DNA from: an uncultured Alphaproteobacteria bacterium
Lineage (GTDB): Bacteria; Pseudomonadota; Alphaproteobacteria; Caulobacterales; Caulobacteraceae
Reading direction: 5' to 3'
DNA length: 60,701 nucleotides
Assembly (NCBI GenBank): GCA_903909375.1
Contig: CAIVVM010000009.1
Span: forward strand, 1-60,701
The translations under genes were made by a program, and so were the position numbers. This document shows, in pieces, positions 1-9,282 of this stretch. The notes under the pieces were generated by a model. It saw nothing but the letters and a program-made list of their open reading frames with translations, did not search any database and was not told the origin of the DNA. Numbering within the stretch: the stretch's first letter is position 1; every line of letters starts with the position of its first letter.

Positions 1-375
1 GGCGATCACCCCGGCGGCCAGTCCGAACCGCTGGCGCGCCAGTTCGTTCACGCGACGGGCTAGGTCAGAGTTGTTGCGCGCCTCCAGCAGGTCCACCACG
101 GCCCCGTGGGTCTGGGCCTGGGCCACGAAATTGGCCCGCGCAGTTTCCTCGAGCAGGTGGCGCTGTTCGGCCTCACGCTGATGTGCGGCATGGACGCGGG
201 CCAGGGCGGCAGGGGCGAATTCCACCACATTGTCGGGGGCGATCTTCAGGCCCAGATCGGCCAGCAACCCCTCGTCGCGGCGCAGGAAGTCGGGGTTTTC
301 GGCCAGGAACCGGCGCACGGCGACAGGCTCGACCGCGGCGTCTTCAAAGCTGAACTCGGCCTGCGATCCGTCCAT
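1..375 (-). CDS. DUF484 family protein, C-terminal part outside the window
   Basis: The first 125 residues of this reverse-strand gene are visible; the rest lies beyond base 1. The translation starts MDGSQAEFSFEDAAVEPVAV and continues with FLAENPDFLRRDEGLLADLG and an AQTHGAVVDLLEARNNSDLA stretch. This is the N-terminal layout of DUF484 proteins: a short helical leader, then a coiled helix into a GAF-like domain. DUF484 genes in proteobacteria often sit next to the tyrosine recombinase xerC, and here the gene lies just after fsa on the same strand with a 14 bp gap, so the two may be cotranscribed. The biochemical function of the family is not established. Start chosen at the ATG at 375-373. 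Confidence 0.8.
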   Translation of the reverse strand, partial: MDGSQAEFSFEDAAVEPVAVRRFLAENPDFLRRDEGLLADLGLKIAPDNVVEFAPAALARVHAAHQREAEQRHLLEETARANFVAQAQTHGAVVDLLEARNNSDLARRVNELARQRFGLAAGVIA

Positions 376-389
376 GCGTCTTTTGCCCC

Positions 390-1043
390 CTAAAGGATGG
401 ACTGCCCCGTCTTGGCCCAGTCCGCCATGAACTGTTGGAGCCCGCGTTCGGTTAACGGGTGCTTGAAGAGCGCCAGGAAAACGTCCGGGGGGATCGTGGC
501 GCAGTCCGCGCCGGCCAGTGCGGCTTCGGTCACATGTTGCGGCGAGCGGATCGACGCGGCCAGGATTTCGGTGTCGAAATCGTAGTTGTCGTAGACCGCG
601 CGGATCTCCGTGATCAGATCCATGCCGTTGGCCCCGTGGTCGTCCAGACGGCCGATGAAGGGGCTGATGTAAGTGGCGCCCGCCTTGGCCGCGAGCAGCG
701 CCTGGGCCGCCGAGAAACAGAGCGTCACGTTGGTCTGGATACCTTCGGCGGTGAACTCTGCCGTTGCGGTCAGACCCTCGCGGGTGAGCGGCACCTTGAC
801 GACGATGTTGGGGGCCAATGCGGCCAGCTTGCGACCCTCGGCCAGCATGCCAGCCACGTCCATGGCGGCCACCTCGGCGCTCACCGGTCCGGAGACGATG
901 CCGCAGATCTCGGTGATCACCTCCAGCATGTTGCGACCGGACTTGGCGATCAGGGTCGGATTGGTGGTGACGCCGTCGATCAGGCCGGTAGCGACCAGAT
1001 CCTTCAGGATGGCGGTGTCGGTGGTGTCGAGGAAGATCTGCAT
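390..1043 (-). CDS. fsa: Fructose-6-phosphate aldolase / transaldolase-like protein
   Basis: A 217-residue class I aldolase of the small transaldolase (TalC/FsaA) subfamily, about the usual length for that group. It begins [16 protein letters not shown] and carries the [11 protein letters not shown] strand. The Schiff-base lysine is K83 in NIVVKVPLT, followed by [19 protein letters not shown] and [12 protein letters not shown]. Such enzymes are cytosolic and interconvert fructose 6-phosphate or sedoheptulose phosphate with smaller sugars; aldolase and transaldolase activity cannot be separated from sequence. An in-frame extension to 1115 exists, but it would run to the priA start on the other strand and shows no family similarity, so the ATG at 1043 is preferred. 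It is divergent from priA with 71 bp between them. Confidence 0.9.
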   Translation of the reverse strand: MQIFLDTTDTAILKDLVATGLIDGVTTNPTLIAKSGRNMLEVITEICGIVSGPVSAEVAAMDVAGMLAEGRKLAALAPNIVVKVPLTREGLTATAEFTAEGIQTNVTLCFSAAQALLAAKAGATYISPFIGRLDDHGANGMDLITEIRAVYDNYDFDTEILAASIRSPQHVTEAALAGADCATIPPDVFLALFKHPLTERGLQQFMADWAKTGQSIL

Positions 1044-1114
1044 TCGTTTGATCCCGGGCTTGTTCGCGGCGCTTGTAGCTGCGAAGCCCGCAGGCTCACA
1101 ACCCGCCGCGCACA

Positions 1115-3277
1115 ATGAGCCGAATCGCCTCTGTCCTGATCCCCATGCCGTTGCCGGAGGCGTTCGACTACGCCGAGCCCGAAGGCATGGCGCTTTCCGC
1201 GGGCGATCATGTGGCGGTTCCCCTCGGCCCGCGCCTGGTGCGCGGCGTTGTGGTGGCCTTGCGGGACTCCCTTGGTGGTAACCGACCGCTGAAACCGGTC
1301 GCCGAGCGTCTCGACGACCCGGCGCTTCCTCCGGGGACTGTGGAGTTCGTTCAGTGGGCCGCGCGATACGCGGTGGACAGCCCCGGCCAGCCGCTGGCGA
1401 TCGCGCTGCGGGGCGCCCGCACGCCGAAGTCCCGCCCGGTGCGGGTCGCCTCGGCGACCGGCCTCATGCCGGCGAGGCCCACGCCTGCCCGCGCCCGTGT
1501 TTTGGAGGTGCTCGCCAAAGGTCCGGTCGCGCCCGTCGAACTGGCCCGCGCCGCCGGTGTTTCCTCCGGTGTGGTCAAGGGGCTCATCGATGAAGGTGTT
1601 CTGGCGCTGCACCAGATCACGTCTGAAGCCGCGTTCGATCCTCCGGATCCCAGCCTGCATGGCGCGGCGTTGAACGCCAGTCAGTCCGCCGCCGCCGCGG
1701 TCCTTTCAGGCGTCGTGAACGCGGGGGGCTATAGCGTCGCGCTGCTGGACGGGGTGACGGGCTCGGGCAAGACCGAGGTATATCTGGAAGCTGTGGCTGC
1801 GGCCCTTGCCGCCAGTCCGGACGCCCAGGTGCTCATCCTGCTGCCCGAGATCGCCCTGACCCAGGCGGTCATTGCAAGGGTTTCCAGCCGCTTTGGCGCC
1901 CAGCCTGGCGAATGGCACTCCGATGTGGCCCCGCCGGCGCGACGGCGGGTGTTTGACGCGGTGGCTGCCGGGCGCTGCCGGATCGTGGTCGGCGCCCGCT
2001 CGGCATTGTTCCTGCCTTTCCGGAGGCTGGCCCTGATCGTGGTCGATGAGGAACACGACACCTCCTACAAGCAGGAGGAGGGTTTCATCTATCACGCCCG
2101 CGACCTGGCTGTTGCGCGGGCGAGGATCGAGAACGCCGGCGTGATCCTGGCCTCGGCCACACCTTCGCTGGAGACCCTGCGCAACGCCGAGCAGGGCCGC
2201 TATCGCTGGCTGAAACTGACGGCGCGCCACGGTGGCGCGGTGTTGCCCGACATCGATCTGGTCGATCTGCGTGAGACGCCGCCGGAACCCGGCCAGTGGC
2301 TCTCGCCACCGCTGCGCCTGGCCATGGCGGAGACCTGGGCGCGAGGCGAACAAAGCCTGCTGTTCCTCAACCGGCGCGGCTACGCGCCGCTGGTGCTCTG
2401 CAAGGCCTGCGGCGAGCGCATGACCGCGCCCGACACAGATTCCTGGCTGGTTGAGCATCGCTACAGCGGGCGGCTGGTCTGCCATCTCACCGGCTTCTCG
2501 ATGCCCAAGCCGGCCGCCTGTCCACACTGCGGGACCCGGGACAGCCTGGTCTCCATCGGCCCGGGGGTCGAGCGGGTCGAGGAAGAGGCCCGTGAACTGT
2601 TCCCGGAAGCGCGGGTGGCGGTCTTCTCCTCCGACACCATCTTCGACGCCCGCGAGGCGCGCCGGATGGTGGAGAGTATGGCGGCGGGCGAGATCGACAT
2701 CCTGGTGGCCACGCAAGCGGCCGCCAAGGGCCATAACTTCCCCAGGCTGACGCTGGTCGGCGTGGTGGATGCGGACCTGGGACTGAGAGGTGGTGATCTG
2801 CGCGCCGCCGAGCGCACCTATCAACTGCTGGCTCAGGCGACGGGCAGGGCGGGGCGTCGCGACCTGCCGGGCAGAGCCCTGCTTCAGACCTATGCGCCCG
2901 AGCACGCGGTGATGCAGGCATTGAAGGCCCAGGACCGCGACGCCTTCGTGGCCGCCGAGATGGCAGAGCGCGAACTGGCTGGACTGCCGCCGTTTGGCCG
3001 GCTGGCGGCCGTCATTGCGTCCGGTCCGGACGGCGCCCAGCTGGAGGCGTTTATGCTCAAGATGGCCAAGGCTGCGCCCAATGCGCCGGGAGTGGAGGTC
3101 TATGGTCCGGCCGACGCCCCGCTTGGTCTTATCCGGGGGCGTCGCCGAAAGCGGTTCCTGGTACGGGCCGATCGCACCGTCGACCTGTCGGCCTACATGG
3201 CGGCGTGGCGGGCCAGGGTAAGGCCACCCGGAGCGATCCGGGTGGCCATCGACATCGACCCTTACAGCTTCCTCTGA
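1115..3277 (+). CDS. priA: Primosomal protein N' (replication restart helicase PriA)
   Basis: A 720-residue PriA, the superfamily 2 DNA helicase that recognises stalled forks and reloads the replisome. Visible parts are the N-terminal 3'-DNA-binding domain (about 1-105), a winged-helix region, Walker A GVTGSGKT (213-220), the DEEH box (311-314) with the following DTSYKQ, the SATPSLET motif, and a C-terminal helicase lobe with [13 protein letters not shown] and ATGRAGR. The zinc module is unusual. CKAC (429-432) and CPHC (469-472) are present, but of the second binding site only C456 remains: the expected CxxC after residue 435 is replaced by MTAPDTDS and the next pair reads CHLT. Length and start (ATG at 1115) fit the family. 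Confidence 0.95.
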   Translation: MSRIASVLIPMPLPEAFDYAEPEGMALSAGDHVAVPLGPRLVRGVVVALRDSLGGNRPLKPVAERLDDPALPPGTVEFVQWAARYAVDSPGQPLAIALRGARTPKSRPVRVASATGLMPARPTPARARVLEVLAKGPVAPVELARAAGVSSGVVKGLIDEGVLALHQITSEAAFDPPDPSLHGAALNASQSAAAAVLSGVVNAGGYSVALLDGVTGSGKTEVYLEAVAAALAASPDAQVLILLPEIALTQAVIARVSSRFGAQPGEWHSDVAPPARRRVFDAVAAGRCRIVVGARSALFLPFRRLALIVVDEEHDTSYKQEEGFIYHARDLAVARARIENAGVILASATPSLETLRNAEQGRYRWLKLTARHGGAVLPDIDLVDLRETPPEPGQWLSPPLRLAMAETWARGEQSLLFLNRRGYAPLVLCKACGERMTAPDTDSWLVEHRYSGRLVCHLTGFSMPKPAACPHCGTRDSLVSIGPGVERVEEEARELFPEARVAVFSSDTIFDAREARRMVESMAAGEIDILVATQAAAKGHNFPRLTLVGVVDADLGLRGGDLRAAERTYQLLAQATGRAGRRDLPGRALLQTYAPEHAVMQALKAQDRDAFVAAEMAERELAGLPPFGRLAAVIASGPDGAQLEAFMLKMAKAAPNAPGVEVYGPADAPLGLIRGRRRKRFLVRADRTVDLSAYMAAWRARVRPPGAIRVAIDIDPYSFL

Positions 3278-3281
3278 CGGA

Positions 3282-4073
3282 TCAGTGGAGCGATTTGTCG
3301 GCGGCTGCCGGTTTCTTGCGTCGCGAGAGCATATTCAGAATCTCGACGAAGGCCGAGAACGCCATCGCGACGTAGATGAAGCCCTTCGGAATGTGGATCC
3401 CGAAACCATCGGCGATCAACACCACACCGATCATCAGCAGGAAGCCCAGGGCCAGCATGACGACCGTCGGGTTCTCGTTGATGAAGTTCGCAAGCGGGTC
3501 AGCAGCGAGTAGCATCACCAGTACGGCGATGATCACGGCGGCGAACATGATCGGCAGGTGGTCCGTCATGCCGACAGCCGTGAGGATCGAGTCCACCGAA
3601 AAGACCAGATCGAGCAGGATGATCTGGAAGATGGCGGAGCCCACGTTGTTGATCACAACGTCCTTGGTTTGCTTTTGACCATGCTTTTCATTGGGGTCGA
3701 CCTTCTCGTGAATCTCGAGGGTGGCCTTCCAGACCAGGAACAGGCCGCCGGCGATCAGGATCAGGTCGCGCCAGGAGAACATCAGCTCAAAAGACGGTTC
3801 GCCGTAGGCGTTTGGCAGGCCCTGCCATGGCAGTTCGAACACGGGCTTGGTGAGGCTGGCGATGAAGGCCAGCGTCGACAGCAGCCCCAGGCGCATGACC
3901 AGCGCCAGCGAGATGCCGATCCGCCGGACGCGCGCACGGTGTTCCACCGGCAGCTTGTTCGACAAAATCGAAATGAAGATCAGATTGTCGATGCCGAGCA
4001 CAATCTCCATCACGACAAGCGTGACGAAGGCCGCCCATGCAGCTGGGTCCGTGACCAGCGCGGCGATATCCAT
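3282..4073 (-). CDS. TerC family integral membrane protein
   Basis: A 263-residue polytopic inner-membrane protein with about seven hydrophobic segments. It opens with [20 protein letters not shown], the TerC signature with an intramembrane acidic residue, and has a second copy of the motif in [20 protein letters not shown] charged loop ([16 protein letters not shown]) separates the two halves. TerC/YkoY/Alx-type proteins are linked to manganese export, metal loading of exported proteins and tellurite resistance; the substrate here cannot be read from sequence. The start at 4073 is backed by a strong GGGAGGGG ribosome-binding sequence. It converges on priA with only 4 bp between the stops. 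Confidence 0.9.
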   Translation of the reverse strand: MDIAALVTDPAAWAAFVTLVVMEIVLGIDNLIFISILSNKLPVEHRARVRRIGISLALVMRLGLLSTLAFIASLTKPVFELPWQGLPNAYGEPSFELMFSWRDLILIAGGLFLVWKATLEIHEKVDPNEKHGQKQTKDVVINNVGSAIFQIILLDLVFSVDSILTAVGMTDHLPIMFAAVIIAVLVMLLAADPLANFINENPTVVMLALGFLLMIGVVLIADGFGIHIPKGFIYVAMAFSAFVEILNMLSRRKKPAAADKSLH

Positions 4074-4573
4074 AAAAACCCCTCCCGAGTTGCCCCGCTA
4101 TCTAAACATTCTTTTGTGAATCGCTAGGGTTGCGGCGATGAACGTGCGGGCGCCGATTTTGTGATCAGGCCTGCTGCCGCCCGCGCGAGGCTTTCTGAGA
4201 AATTCTCCTCTTGGGCGAGTCCCGCCGAACACATGCGCCGGCGCCTTGAGCTCTTGTTTCAGCTTGTTACAGAAGTATGAAGTTGGGACTTATGTAGATT
4301 AGAATTCATCAAAAACAGGGTAAATTTCAATATATAACTAGCATCAATACAAAAAATCACGGCGTGTTCGCCAATAGTTTTCGGGAATCGCCGACATTAT
4401 GCACGACATGACAGGATTTATACTTATTCAGAATTCTTAACAGGAATCGCGATCCTGTCCGGCAATCTGCATAATCGGAAGGCAGGTGGCACGCAGATCG
4501 CGTAAACCCTCTTTTCACTCAAGCGAGATACGGTTATCCCTTGGCCTCAAAGCCGCCCCGGAGTACCCGAAGC
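4074..4573. other. 500 bp intergenic region with an AT-rich core
   Basis: No coding sequence is supported here. Bases about 4255-4440 are much richer in A+T than the flanks and separate the divergent TerC and CHAP genes, so promoters for both probably lie here. Four GANTC (CcrM-type) sites occur at 4118, 4217, 4385 and 4444, about twice the random expectation of two. I see no tRNA, terminator or repeat in it. A palindromic ATCGCGAT occurs at 4445-4452. Confidence 0.5.
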
Positions 4574-5251
4574 ATGCTGAAACGGACACGAGCCCTGATT
4601 GGTTCCCTGACCGCCGCGGCTGTTGTCGCCTTCACCCCGGCGGGTGCGGTGGCCGATACCTACTGGCAGTGTGTTCCGTTCGCGCGCCTGATTTCCGGAA
4701 TCCAGATCTTCGGCGACGCCTGGACCTGGTGGACGCAAGCCGCCAACAAGTACGAAACCGGCTTCCAGCCACGCGCGGGCGCGGTTCTCTGTTTCAAGCC
4801 GACCCAGCGGATGCGGCTTGGCCATGTGGCCGTCGTCAGCCAGGTGCTGACGGATCGGGTGGTCCAGATCACCCACGCCAACTGGAGCCCGATCGAAGGC
4901 TCGCGCGGCAAGGTGGAAAAGGACGTCACCGTCATAGACGTGTCCGCCGGCGGCGACTGGAGTCAGGTCAAGGTCTGGTACGATCCCAGCCGGGACCTGG
5001 GCGGATCAACCTATTCCACACACGGTTTCATCTATCAGGACACCACAGCCCGCGTGATGGCGGCATCCGGCCTCAGTCGCGTGCAGAACGGCGCCATCGC
5101 GGTGGCCCAGTCCGCTGCGTCGCAGATGGCTGGCGCCATGCGACCTGGCCAGGGTCCGATGAGCGTGCTCTCGCAGGCCGCGGAATCCACCGACCGCATC
5201 GCCGCGCTGATCGCGGCCGCGACCCGGCAGGATAACGACCCGCCCCGCTAG
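4574..5251 (+). CDS. Secreted CHAP-domain peptidoglycan hydrolase
   Basis: A 225-residue protein with a signal peptide (residues 1-27, cleavage likely after GAVA) and a CHAP domain right behind it. Expected catalytic residues are visible: C33 in YWQCVPFAR, H84 in LGHVAVVSQ and a polar residue in THANW (N103). The CHAP domain ends near residue 160; the last 60 residues are alanine-rich with no recognised fold. CHAP proteins are cysteine amidases or endopeptidases that cleave murein peptides, so a periplasmic role in wall remodelling or cell separation is likely. A TTG at 4541 would lengthen the frame, but ATG at 4574 gives a clean signal peptide. It stands alone behind an AT-rich promoter region. 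Confidence 0.85.
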   Translation: MLKRTRALIGSLTAAAVVAFTPAGAVADTYWQCVPFARLISGIQIFGDAWTWWTQAANKYETGFQPRAGAVLCFKPTQRMRLGHVAVVSQVLTDRVVQITHANWSPIEGSRGKVEKDVTVIDVSAGGDWSQVKVWYDPSRDLGGSTYSTHGFIYQDTTARVMAASGLSRVQNGAIAVAQSAASQMAGAMRPGQGPMSVLSQAAESTDRIAALIAAATRQDNDPPR

Positions 5252-5331
5252 AGCATGGCAGCTTCAAGTGGGCGCCGGTTGAAGCGCCCGTCATTCTCTA
5301 GACATATGAAAGGCCCTGCGGAGGCGACGGC

Positions 5332-6285
5332 ATGATCAATGTCCTTCGACGCGGCCAGATCAGCGTCCAGGCGATAACGATCCAGGCCGGTTGGCGCCCG
5401 GAGCCGGATATTGTCTGGATCGACCTGTTGCGACCCACCCGCGACGAAGAGTTGGCCGTGGAGGCCGCGCTTGATCTGCAACTCCCGACCGTAGAGGAAA
5501 TGGAGGCGCTTGAGCCTTCGAGCCGCCTCTATCAGGAAGGCGGGGCCACGTTCATGACGGCGACACTGCTGGCCCACGGCAGTGAAGCGGCGCCTCACGC
5601 CACCCCCGTGACCTTCGTGCTGGCCAAGGGCGTGCTGATTACGCTGCGCTATGAGGACCTGCGGGCCTTCCGGATCTACGGGGAGCATGCGCGGTGCGAC
5701 GAGGCATCGCCCAGGGCCGGGCCGCTGTTGGGCCTGCTCGATGCGGTGCTGGAAAGGGTGGCCCGGATTCTCGACGAAACCGAGGATCGGGTAGCCGAGG
5801 TCTCGGTTGTGATCTTCAAGCGGCCGCCAGGCGGCAACTTCCGACCCTTGTTAACGGGCCTGGCCCAGGCGCAGTCGGTCATCGCGCTGGCCCGGACCAG
5901 CCTTGTAAGCCTGGGCCGCCTGCTGAGCTTCGCAGCGCTGGCCCCCGAGATCGCAGACGACCGGGAAGCCCGCGCGCACCTGAAGACCCTGCAACGCGAC
6001 GCCCAGTCGCTTACGGAACACACCAGCCACCAGGCCAGTCACCTGGGATTTCTGCTGGATGCAGCGTTGGGGCTGATCAACATCGAGCAGAACGGGATCA
6101 TCAAGTTCTTCTCGGTGGTGGCGGTGATCTTCATGCCGCCGACCCTGATCGCGTCAATCTACGGGATGAACTTCGACGTCATGCCGGAGCTCCACTGGCA
6201 TGCTGGCTACCCCATGGCGGTGGTGGCGATGGTGGTGGCCGCCGTGTTGCCGGTGTTGTGGTTCAAGCGCCGCGGGTGGCTGTAG
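5332..6285 (+). CDS. CorA/ZntB-type divalent cation transporter
   Basis: A 317-residue protein with the CorA layout: a large cytoplasmic alpha/beta domain rich in charged helices (1-245), then two C-terminal transmembrane helices separated by the signature YGMNFDVMPEL (GMN at 278-280). The protein ends VLWFKRRGWL with basic residues inside, as in CorA channels. The family forms pentamers conducting Mg2+, Co2+ or Ni2+ inward, or Zn2+ in the ZntB branch; the substrate cannot be fixed from sequence. The residues after GMN (FDVMPEL) follow the common CorA form. It begins 80 bp after the CHAP gene on the same strand; whether they are cotranscribed is unclear. Confidence 0.9.
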   Translation: MINVLRRGQISVQAITIQAGWRPEPDIVWIDLLRPTRDEELAVEAALDLQLPTVEEMEALEPSSRLYQEGGATFMTATLLAHGSEAAPHATPVTFVLAKGVLITLRYEDLRAFRIYGEHARCDEASPRAGPLLGLLDAVLERVARILDETEDRVAEVSVVIFKRPPGGNFRPLLTGLAQAQSVIALARTSLVSLGRLLSFAALAPEIADDREARAHLKTLQRDAQSLTEHTSHQASHLGFLLDAALGLINIEQNGIIKFFSVVAVIFMPPTLIASIYGMNFDVMPELHWHAGYPMAVVAMVVAAVLPVLWFKRRGWL

Positions 6286-6364
6286 CTTTCGACAAAACGT
6301 CGGTCCCTTAAGGACGTCTCGCAACGCATCCTTAAACGGAATCGGGCGTTATGGGGACTGACCC

Positions 6365-7579
6365 ATGTCATCCCCATCTCAACAACATCATCTGGCCGTC
6401 GATCCTCAGGGTCTGCGCGAGGCGCTGGCCGCTCACCAGCGGTATCTTGCTGGCCGGCCGGGCGGGCGACGCCTGAACCTGACCTACGCCGATCTGGCCA
6501 ACTGCTCGCTTGAGGGCCTCGATCTTCGCGATTGTGACCTGACCGGCGCACGTCTGAGCGGTGCGACGCTGGCGCGATGCAATCTCAGCCGGGCCATCCT
6601 GTTCGGCGCCGACCTGCGCGAAGCCGACATGCGCTATGTGAACCTCAAGCGGGCCGACCTGCGCGGGGCCAGCATGCGCGGCGCCAATCTGGCGGGCGCG
6701 GACCTTGCAGGCTGTGATCTGCGCGAGGGCCGCATCGCCCTGCAGGACAAGCTGGATGGCTATCGTATCGTGCGACACGAACATCGCCCGGGAGAACTCA
6801 ACTTCGCCGTCCTGGCTGGCGCCAACCTCGCCGGCGCCCAGATGGCCGGCGCCGTGGCCATGACCTCCGACTTCACCGACGCCAACCTCTCGGAAGCGGT
6901 GATGACCGGCGCCAAGCTGATGCGCGCCGTCCTCGACGGCGCCGACCTCTCCCATGCTGATCTCGGTGGCGCAGACCTGACCGGCGCGTCCCTGAAACGA
7001 GCGGTGCTGAACGGCGTAAATCTCAGCCAGGCCCTGCTGGACGATACGGACATGACCGACGTTTTGCGTGCGCCGCCGTCGATCTTCTATGTGCAGAACC
7101 GCTCGATCGCCGACATCGTCTCCGACCATGAGGCCTTCTGTGATACCGGCGGTCGCAAGGGCTCGGTGACGCGGCTGGCTGCGGCGGACTTTCGAGCGAT
7201 GAAGACGCTCCGCAAACGACGGCTGTCCGGCCTTCAGGCGCCGCGGGCCGTATTCTTCGGCCTGGATATGGAGGGCTGCGAGCTGCAGGGCGGGAACTTC
7301 ACCGGTTGCGATTTCCGAGGCGCGAATCTTCGCGACGCCGACCTCAGAGGCGCCACCTTCAACCTGGCGCAGATGGCGCGTGCCGACCTGCGCGGCGCCA
7401 AGCTGGGGCCGCTGGGTCTGAGTGACGGCCGGTTCGTACGCACGGACTTCAGCCGCGCGTCCCTGAGGGGCGCTGACCTGCGAGGCGCCTACGCCTATCG
7501 CGCCCGGTTTCTGGGCGCCGAGATGGACGGCGCCCGTATCGCCGGCTGCGATCTGACCGGGGCGGAATTGAGCGCCTGA
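6365..7579 (+). CDS. Pentapeptide-repeat protein in two blocks
   Basis: A 404-residue protein built mainly of A(D/N)LXX pentapeptides, which fold into a right-handed quadrilateral beta-helix. Block one covers about 38-125 (YADLANCSLEGLDLRDCDLT and on) and continues at 150-240 after an insert around HEHRPGELNFAVLAGANLAG. A non-repeat segment of about 65 residues (IADIVSDHEAFCDTGGRKGS and on, ending FRAMKTLRKRRLSGL) separates it from the final block, about 295-403. No signal peptide or membrane helix is seen, so it is probably cytosolic. Some relatives, such as MfpA and Qnr, mimic DNA and bind gyrase, but nothing here shows that target. It starts 80 bp after corA. Function unknown. Confidence 0.8.
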   Translation: MSSPSQQHHLAVDPQGLREALAAHQRYLAGRPGGRRLNLTYADLANCSLEGLDLRDCDLTGARLSGATLARCNLSRAILFGADLREADMRYVNLKRADLRGASMRGANLAGADLAGCDLREGRIALQDKLDGYRIVRHEHRPGELNFAVLAGANLAGAQMAGAVAMTSDFTDANLSEAVMTGAKLMRAVLDGADLSHADLGGADLTGASLKRAVLNGVNLSQALLDDTDMTDVLRAPPSIFYVQNRSIADIVSDHEAFCDTGGRKGSVTRLAAADFRAMKTLRKRRLSGLQAPRAVFFGLDMEGCELQGGNFTGCDFRGANLRDADLRGATFNLAQMARADLRGAKLGPLGLSDGRFVRTDFSRASLRGADLRGAYAYRARFLGAEMDGARIAGCDLTGAELSA

Positions 7580-7651
7580 GGCTCTGGCCTTTGCATCTGC
7601 CGCATTTCTGCGCCGATCCGGATCTCGCGTCGGCGGAAATTGCCCTGCCGG

Positions 7652-8524
7652 TCACATGCCCTTTCGCAGCACGGCCAGATCCGGGAACACAGCGTCTCGC
7701 TTCTCAGCCTTTGCCCGGAACGCCTCGCCCATATGCGGGCCGCTGAACATGGCGGTCTGCCAGACAGCGATATAGTCGAGCCCGTCTTTCAGGCTGTGGT
7801 CGCGGGCGTAGTTGATCATCACCTTTGAACCGGTCACGGCCAGGGGCGCCTTCGCGGCGATTTCCCGGGCTGTGGCCAGGGCGTGGGCGACCACCGCCTC
7901 GTGGCTGTCGAAGACCTCGTTCACCAGCCCGATCTCCCGGGCTCTGTGGGCCGGCAGCCTGCGACCGGTGTAGGCCAGCTCGCGCACCCAGCCCTCCGGG
8001 ATGAGCTTGCAGAGCCGGGGGAACGTTCCGACGTCGGCGGTCATGCCGATGTTGATCTCCTGGATCACAAAGAAGGCGTCGGTGGTGCAGTAGCGGATAT
8101 CGCAGGCGCTGGTCATGTCTACCGCGCCGCCGATGCAGCCGCCCTGGATCGCCGCGATCACGGGCATCCTGGCCTCATCGAGGCACGAGAAACAGTCCTG
8201 CAATCCCTTCACGTGATGGCGCATGGCCTCGGCGTTGACGTGGCGGTCCTGGGCGGCCGTCTCGGCTGTGCCGCCGCCGGTGAAAACGGCCAGGTCCATA
8301 CCGGCGCAGAAGTGCTTTCCGGTCGAGGAGATAACGATGCAGCGCGCGCGTGCGTTGTCGTTGATGTCATTCACGATCAGCGGCAGCTCGTTCCAGAATT
8401 CCCGCACCATGCTGTTCATCGCCTCGGGGCGCTTCAGCTGGATGTGCGCGACGTGGTCCTCGATCGAGACGTCAAAACAGGTCCAGTCGGTGGTGGTGAG
8501 GTCGATGGCGGCGGGCGCGTTCAT
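7652..8524 (-). CDS. Enoyl-CoA hydratase/isomerase (crotonase) family
   Basis: A 290-residue crotonase-fold enzyme. The substrate-binding and oxyanion-hole loops are visible as RPEAMNSM, GKHFCAGMDLAVF and GGCIGGAVDMTSACDIRYCT, then the helix with REIGLVNEVFDSHEAVV. Members add water to, or shift the double bond of, acyl-CoA thioesters. The subfamily looks like the dienoyl-CoA isomerase-like group, since it has D in FCAGMDL and an acidic residue in CDIRY, but that is an inference. The ATG at 8524 has AGGA nine bases upstream and is preferred to a TTG at 8551. It follows the TetR gene on the same strand and is probably controlled with it. Confidence 0.9.
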   Translation of the reverse strand: MNAPAAIDLTTTDWTCFDVSIEDHVAHIQLKRPEAMNSMVREFWNELPLIVNDINDNARARCIVISSTGKHFCAGMDLAVFTGGGTAETAAQDRHVNAEAMRHHVKGLQDCFSCLDEARMPVIAAIQGGCIGGAVDMTSACDIRYCTTDAFFVIQEINIGMTADVGTFPRLCKLIPEGWVRELAYTGRRLPAHRAREIGLVNEVFDSHEAVVAHALATAREIAAKAPLAVTGSKVMINYARDHSLKDGLDYIAVWQTAMFSGPHMGEAFRAKAEKRDAVFPDLAVLRKGM

Positions 8525-8604
8525 GGCGAAGTCCTGTGTGGCCTTCCCCAACCATGCGACCCGGACGCAGGGGAAATCCAGAGCCGTCTCGCCGACCCGG
8601 GGAT

Positions 8605-9210
8605 TCAGGCCGGATCAGGCGACGGAACCTTGCGGACGTGGGCGTCGATCAGCGCCTCGGCGGCGCCGCGTGCCGCCGCGACCGGACCGTCGTCACCAAA
8701 GAGCTGGCTCGTCACGAACACGCCTTCGATCAACAACAGCAGACTGTCGGCCAGCTTCTTTGGCTTGCGCGCGTCCATGGCCCGGGTCAGGTCACGCAGA
8801 CGCTTGCGCATCTGGGCCTTGTGCGTCACCGCCACCAGGCGTCCGGCATGGGCGGGGTCCGGATACTCCACCGCAGCGTTCGAAAGGCCGCACCCGCGAT
8901 AGCCCTTGCGCTGAGCGCGAACTTCAAGGGCGTCAAAATAGGCCAGGATCTGCGCGCGCGGGTCGCCAGGATGGGAGTCCGCGGCGGCGTCGAAGAACGA
9001 CCACAGTCTGGCGGCCTGATCCTCAAGGTAGGCGGCGATCAGCTGGTCCTTGGAGCCGAACGCCCTGTAGAGCGTGGGTTTGGTCGCCCCGGCCTTCGCC
9101 ACGATCTCGTCGACGCCCACGCCGCGCGATCCTTCACGATAGAAAAGCTCCCCGGCCACCCCCAGGATTCGGTCGGCGGCCCTGAGGGGGGTGGCTGGAG
9201 CTTTGGCCAT
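8605..9210 (-). CDS. TetR/AcrR family transcriptional regulator
   Basis: A 201-residue one-component regulator. The N-terminal helix-turn-helix is clear (AADRILGVAGELFYREGSRG, VGVDEIVAKAGATKPTLYRA, then FGSKDQLIAAYL at about 50-62), followed by a helical ligand-binding domain of about 140 residues. Length is normal for the family. It lies upstream of an enoyl-CoA hydratase gene on the same strand and divergent from an MFS transporter gene, with a perfect 8 bp inverted repeat in the short space between. The likely job is repression of itself and the divergent transporter in response to a small ligand, possibly an acyl or aromatic compound; the ligand is not known. Confidence 0.9.
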   Translation of the reverse strand: MAKAPATPLRAADRILGVAGELFYREGSRGVGVDEIVAKAGATKPTLYRAFGSKDQLIAAYLEDQAARLWSFFDAAADSHPGDPRAQILAYFDALEVRAQRKGYRGCGLSNAAVEYPDPAHAGRLVAVTHKAQMRKRLRDLTRAMDARKPKKLADSLLLLIEGVFVTSQLFGDDGPVAAARGAAEALIDAHVRKVPSPDPA

Positions 9211-9223
9211 GAATCACCTTGAC

Positions 9224-9249
9224 GATGTTACAGAACAGTACGTAACATC
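9224..9249. promoter_or_regulatory. Probable TetR operator between divergent genes
   Basis: GATGTTAC (9224-9231) and GTAACATC (9242-9249) form a perfect 8 bp inverted repeat around a 10 bp spacer. It lies 14 bp from the TetR start and 34 bp from the MFS start, where a TetR dimer could shut off both promoters. Binding by this regulator is inferred from position and symmetry. Confidence 0.65.
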
Positions 9250-9282
9250 ACTTTGGGCGATTGGCTATGGGGGTATCGTCGC

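Noticed and set aside
459..1118. Long open frame opposite fsa
   Set aside because: It is antisense to a well-supported gene, lacks family likeness and its codon use fits a shadow frame of GC-rich DNA.
4074..4573. Four GANTC sites near the CHAP gene as a CcrM/GcrA-controlled promoter
   Set aside because: About two are expected by chance in 500 bp, and no matching promoter element was visible.
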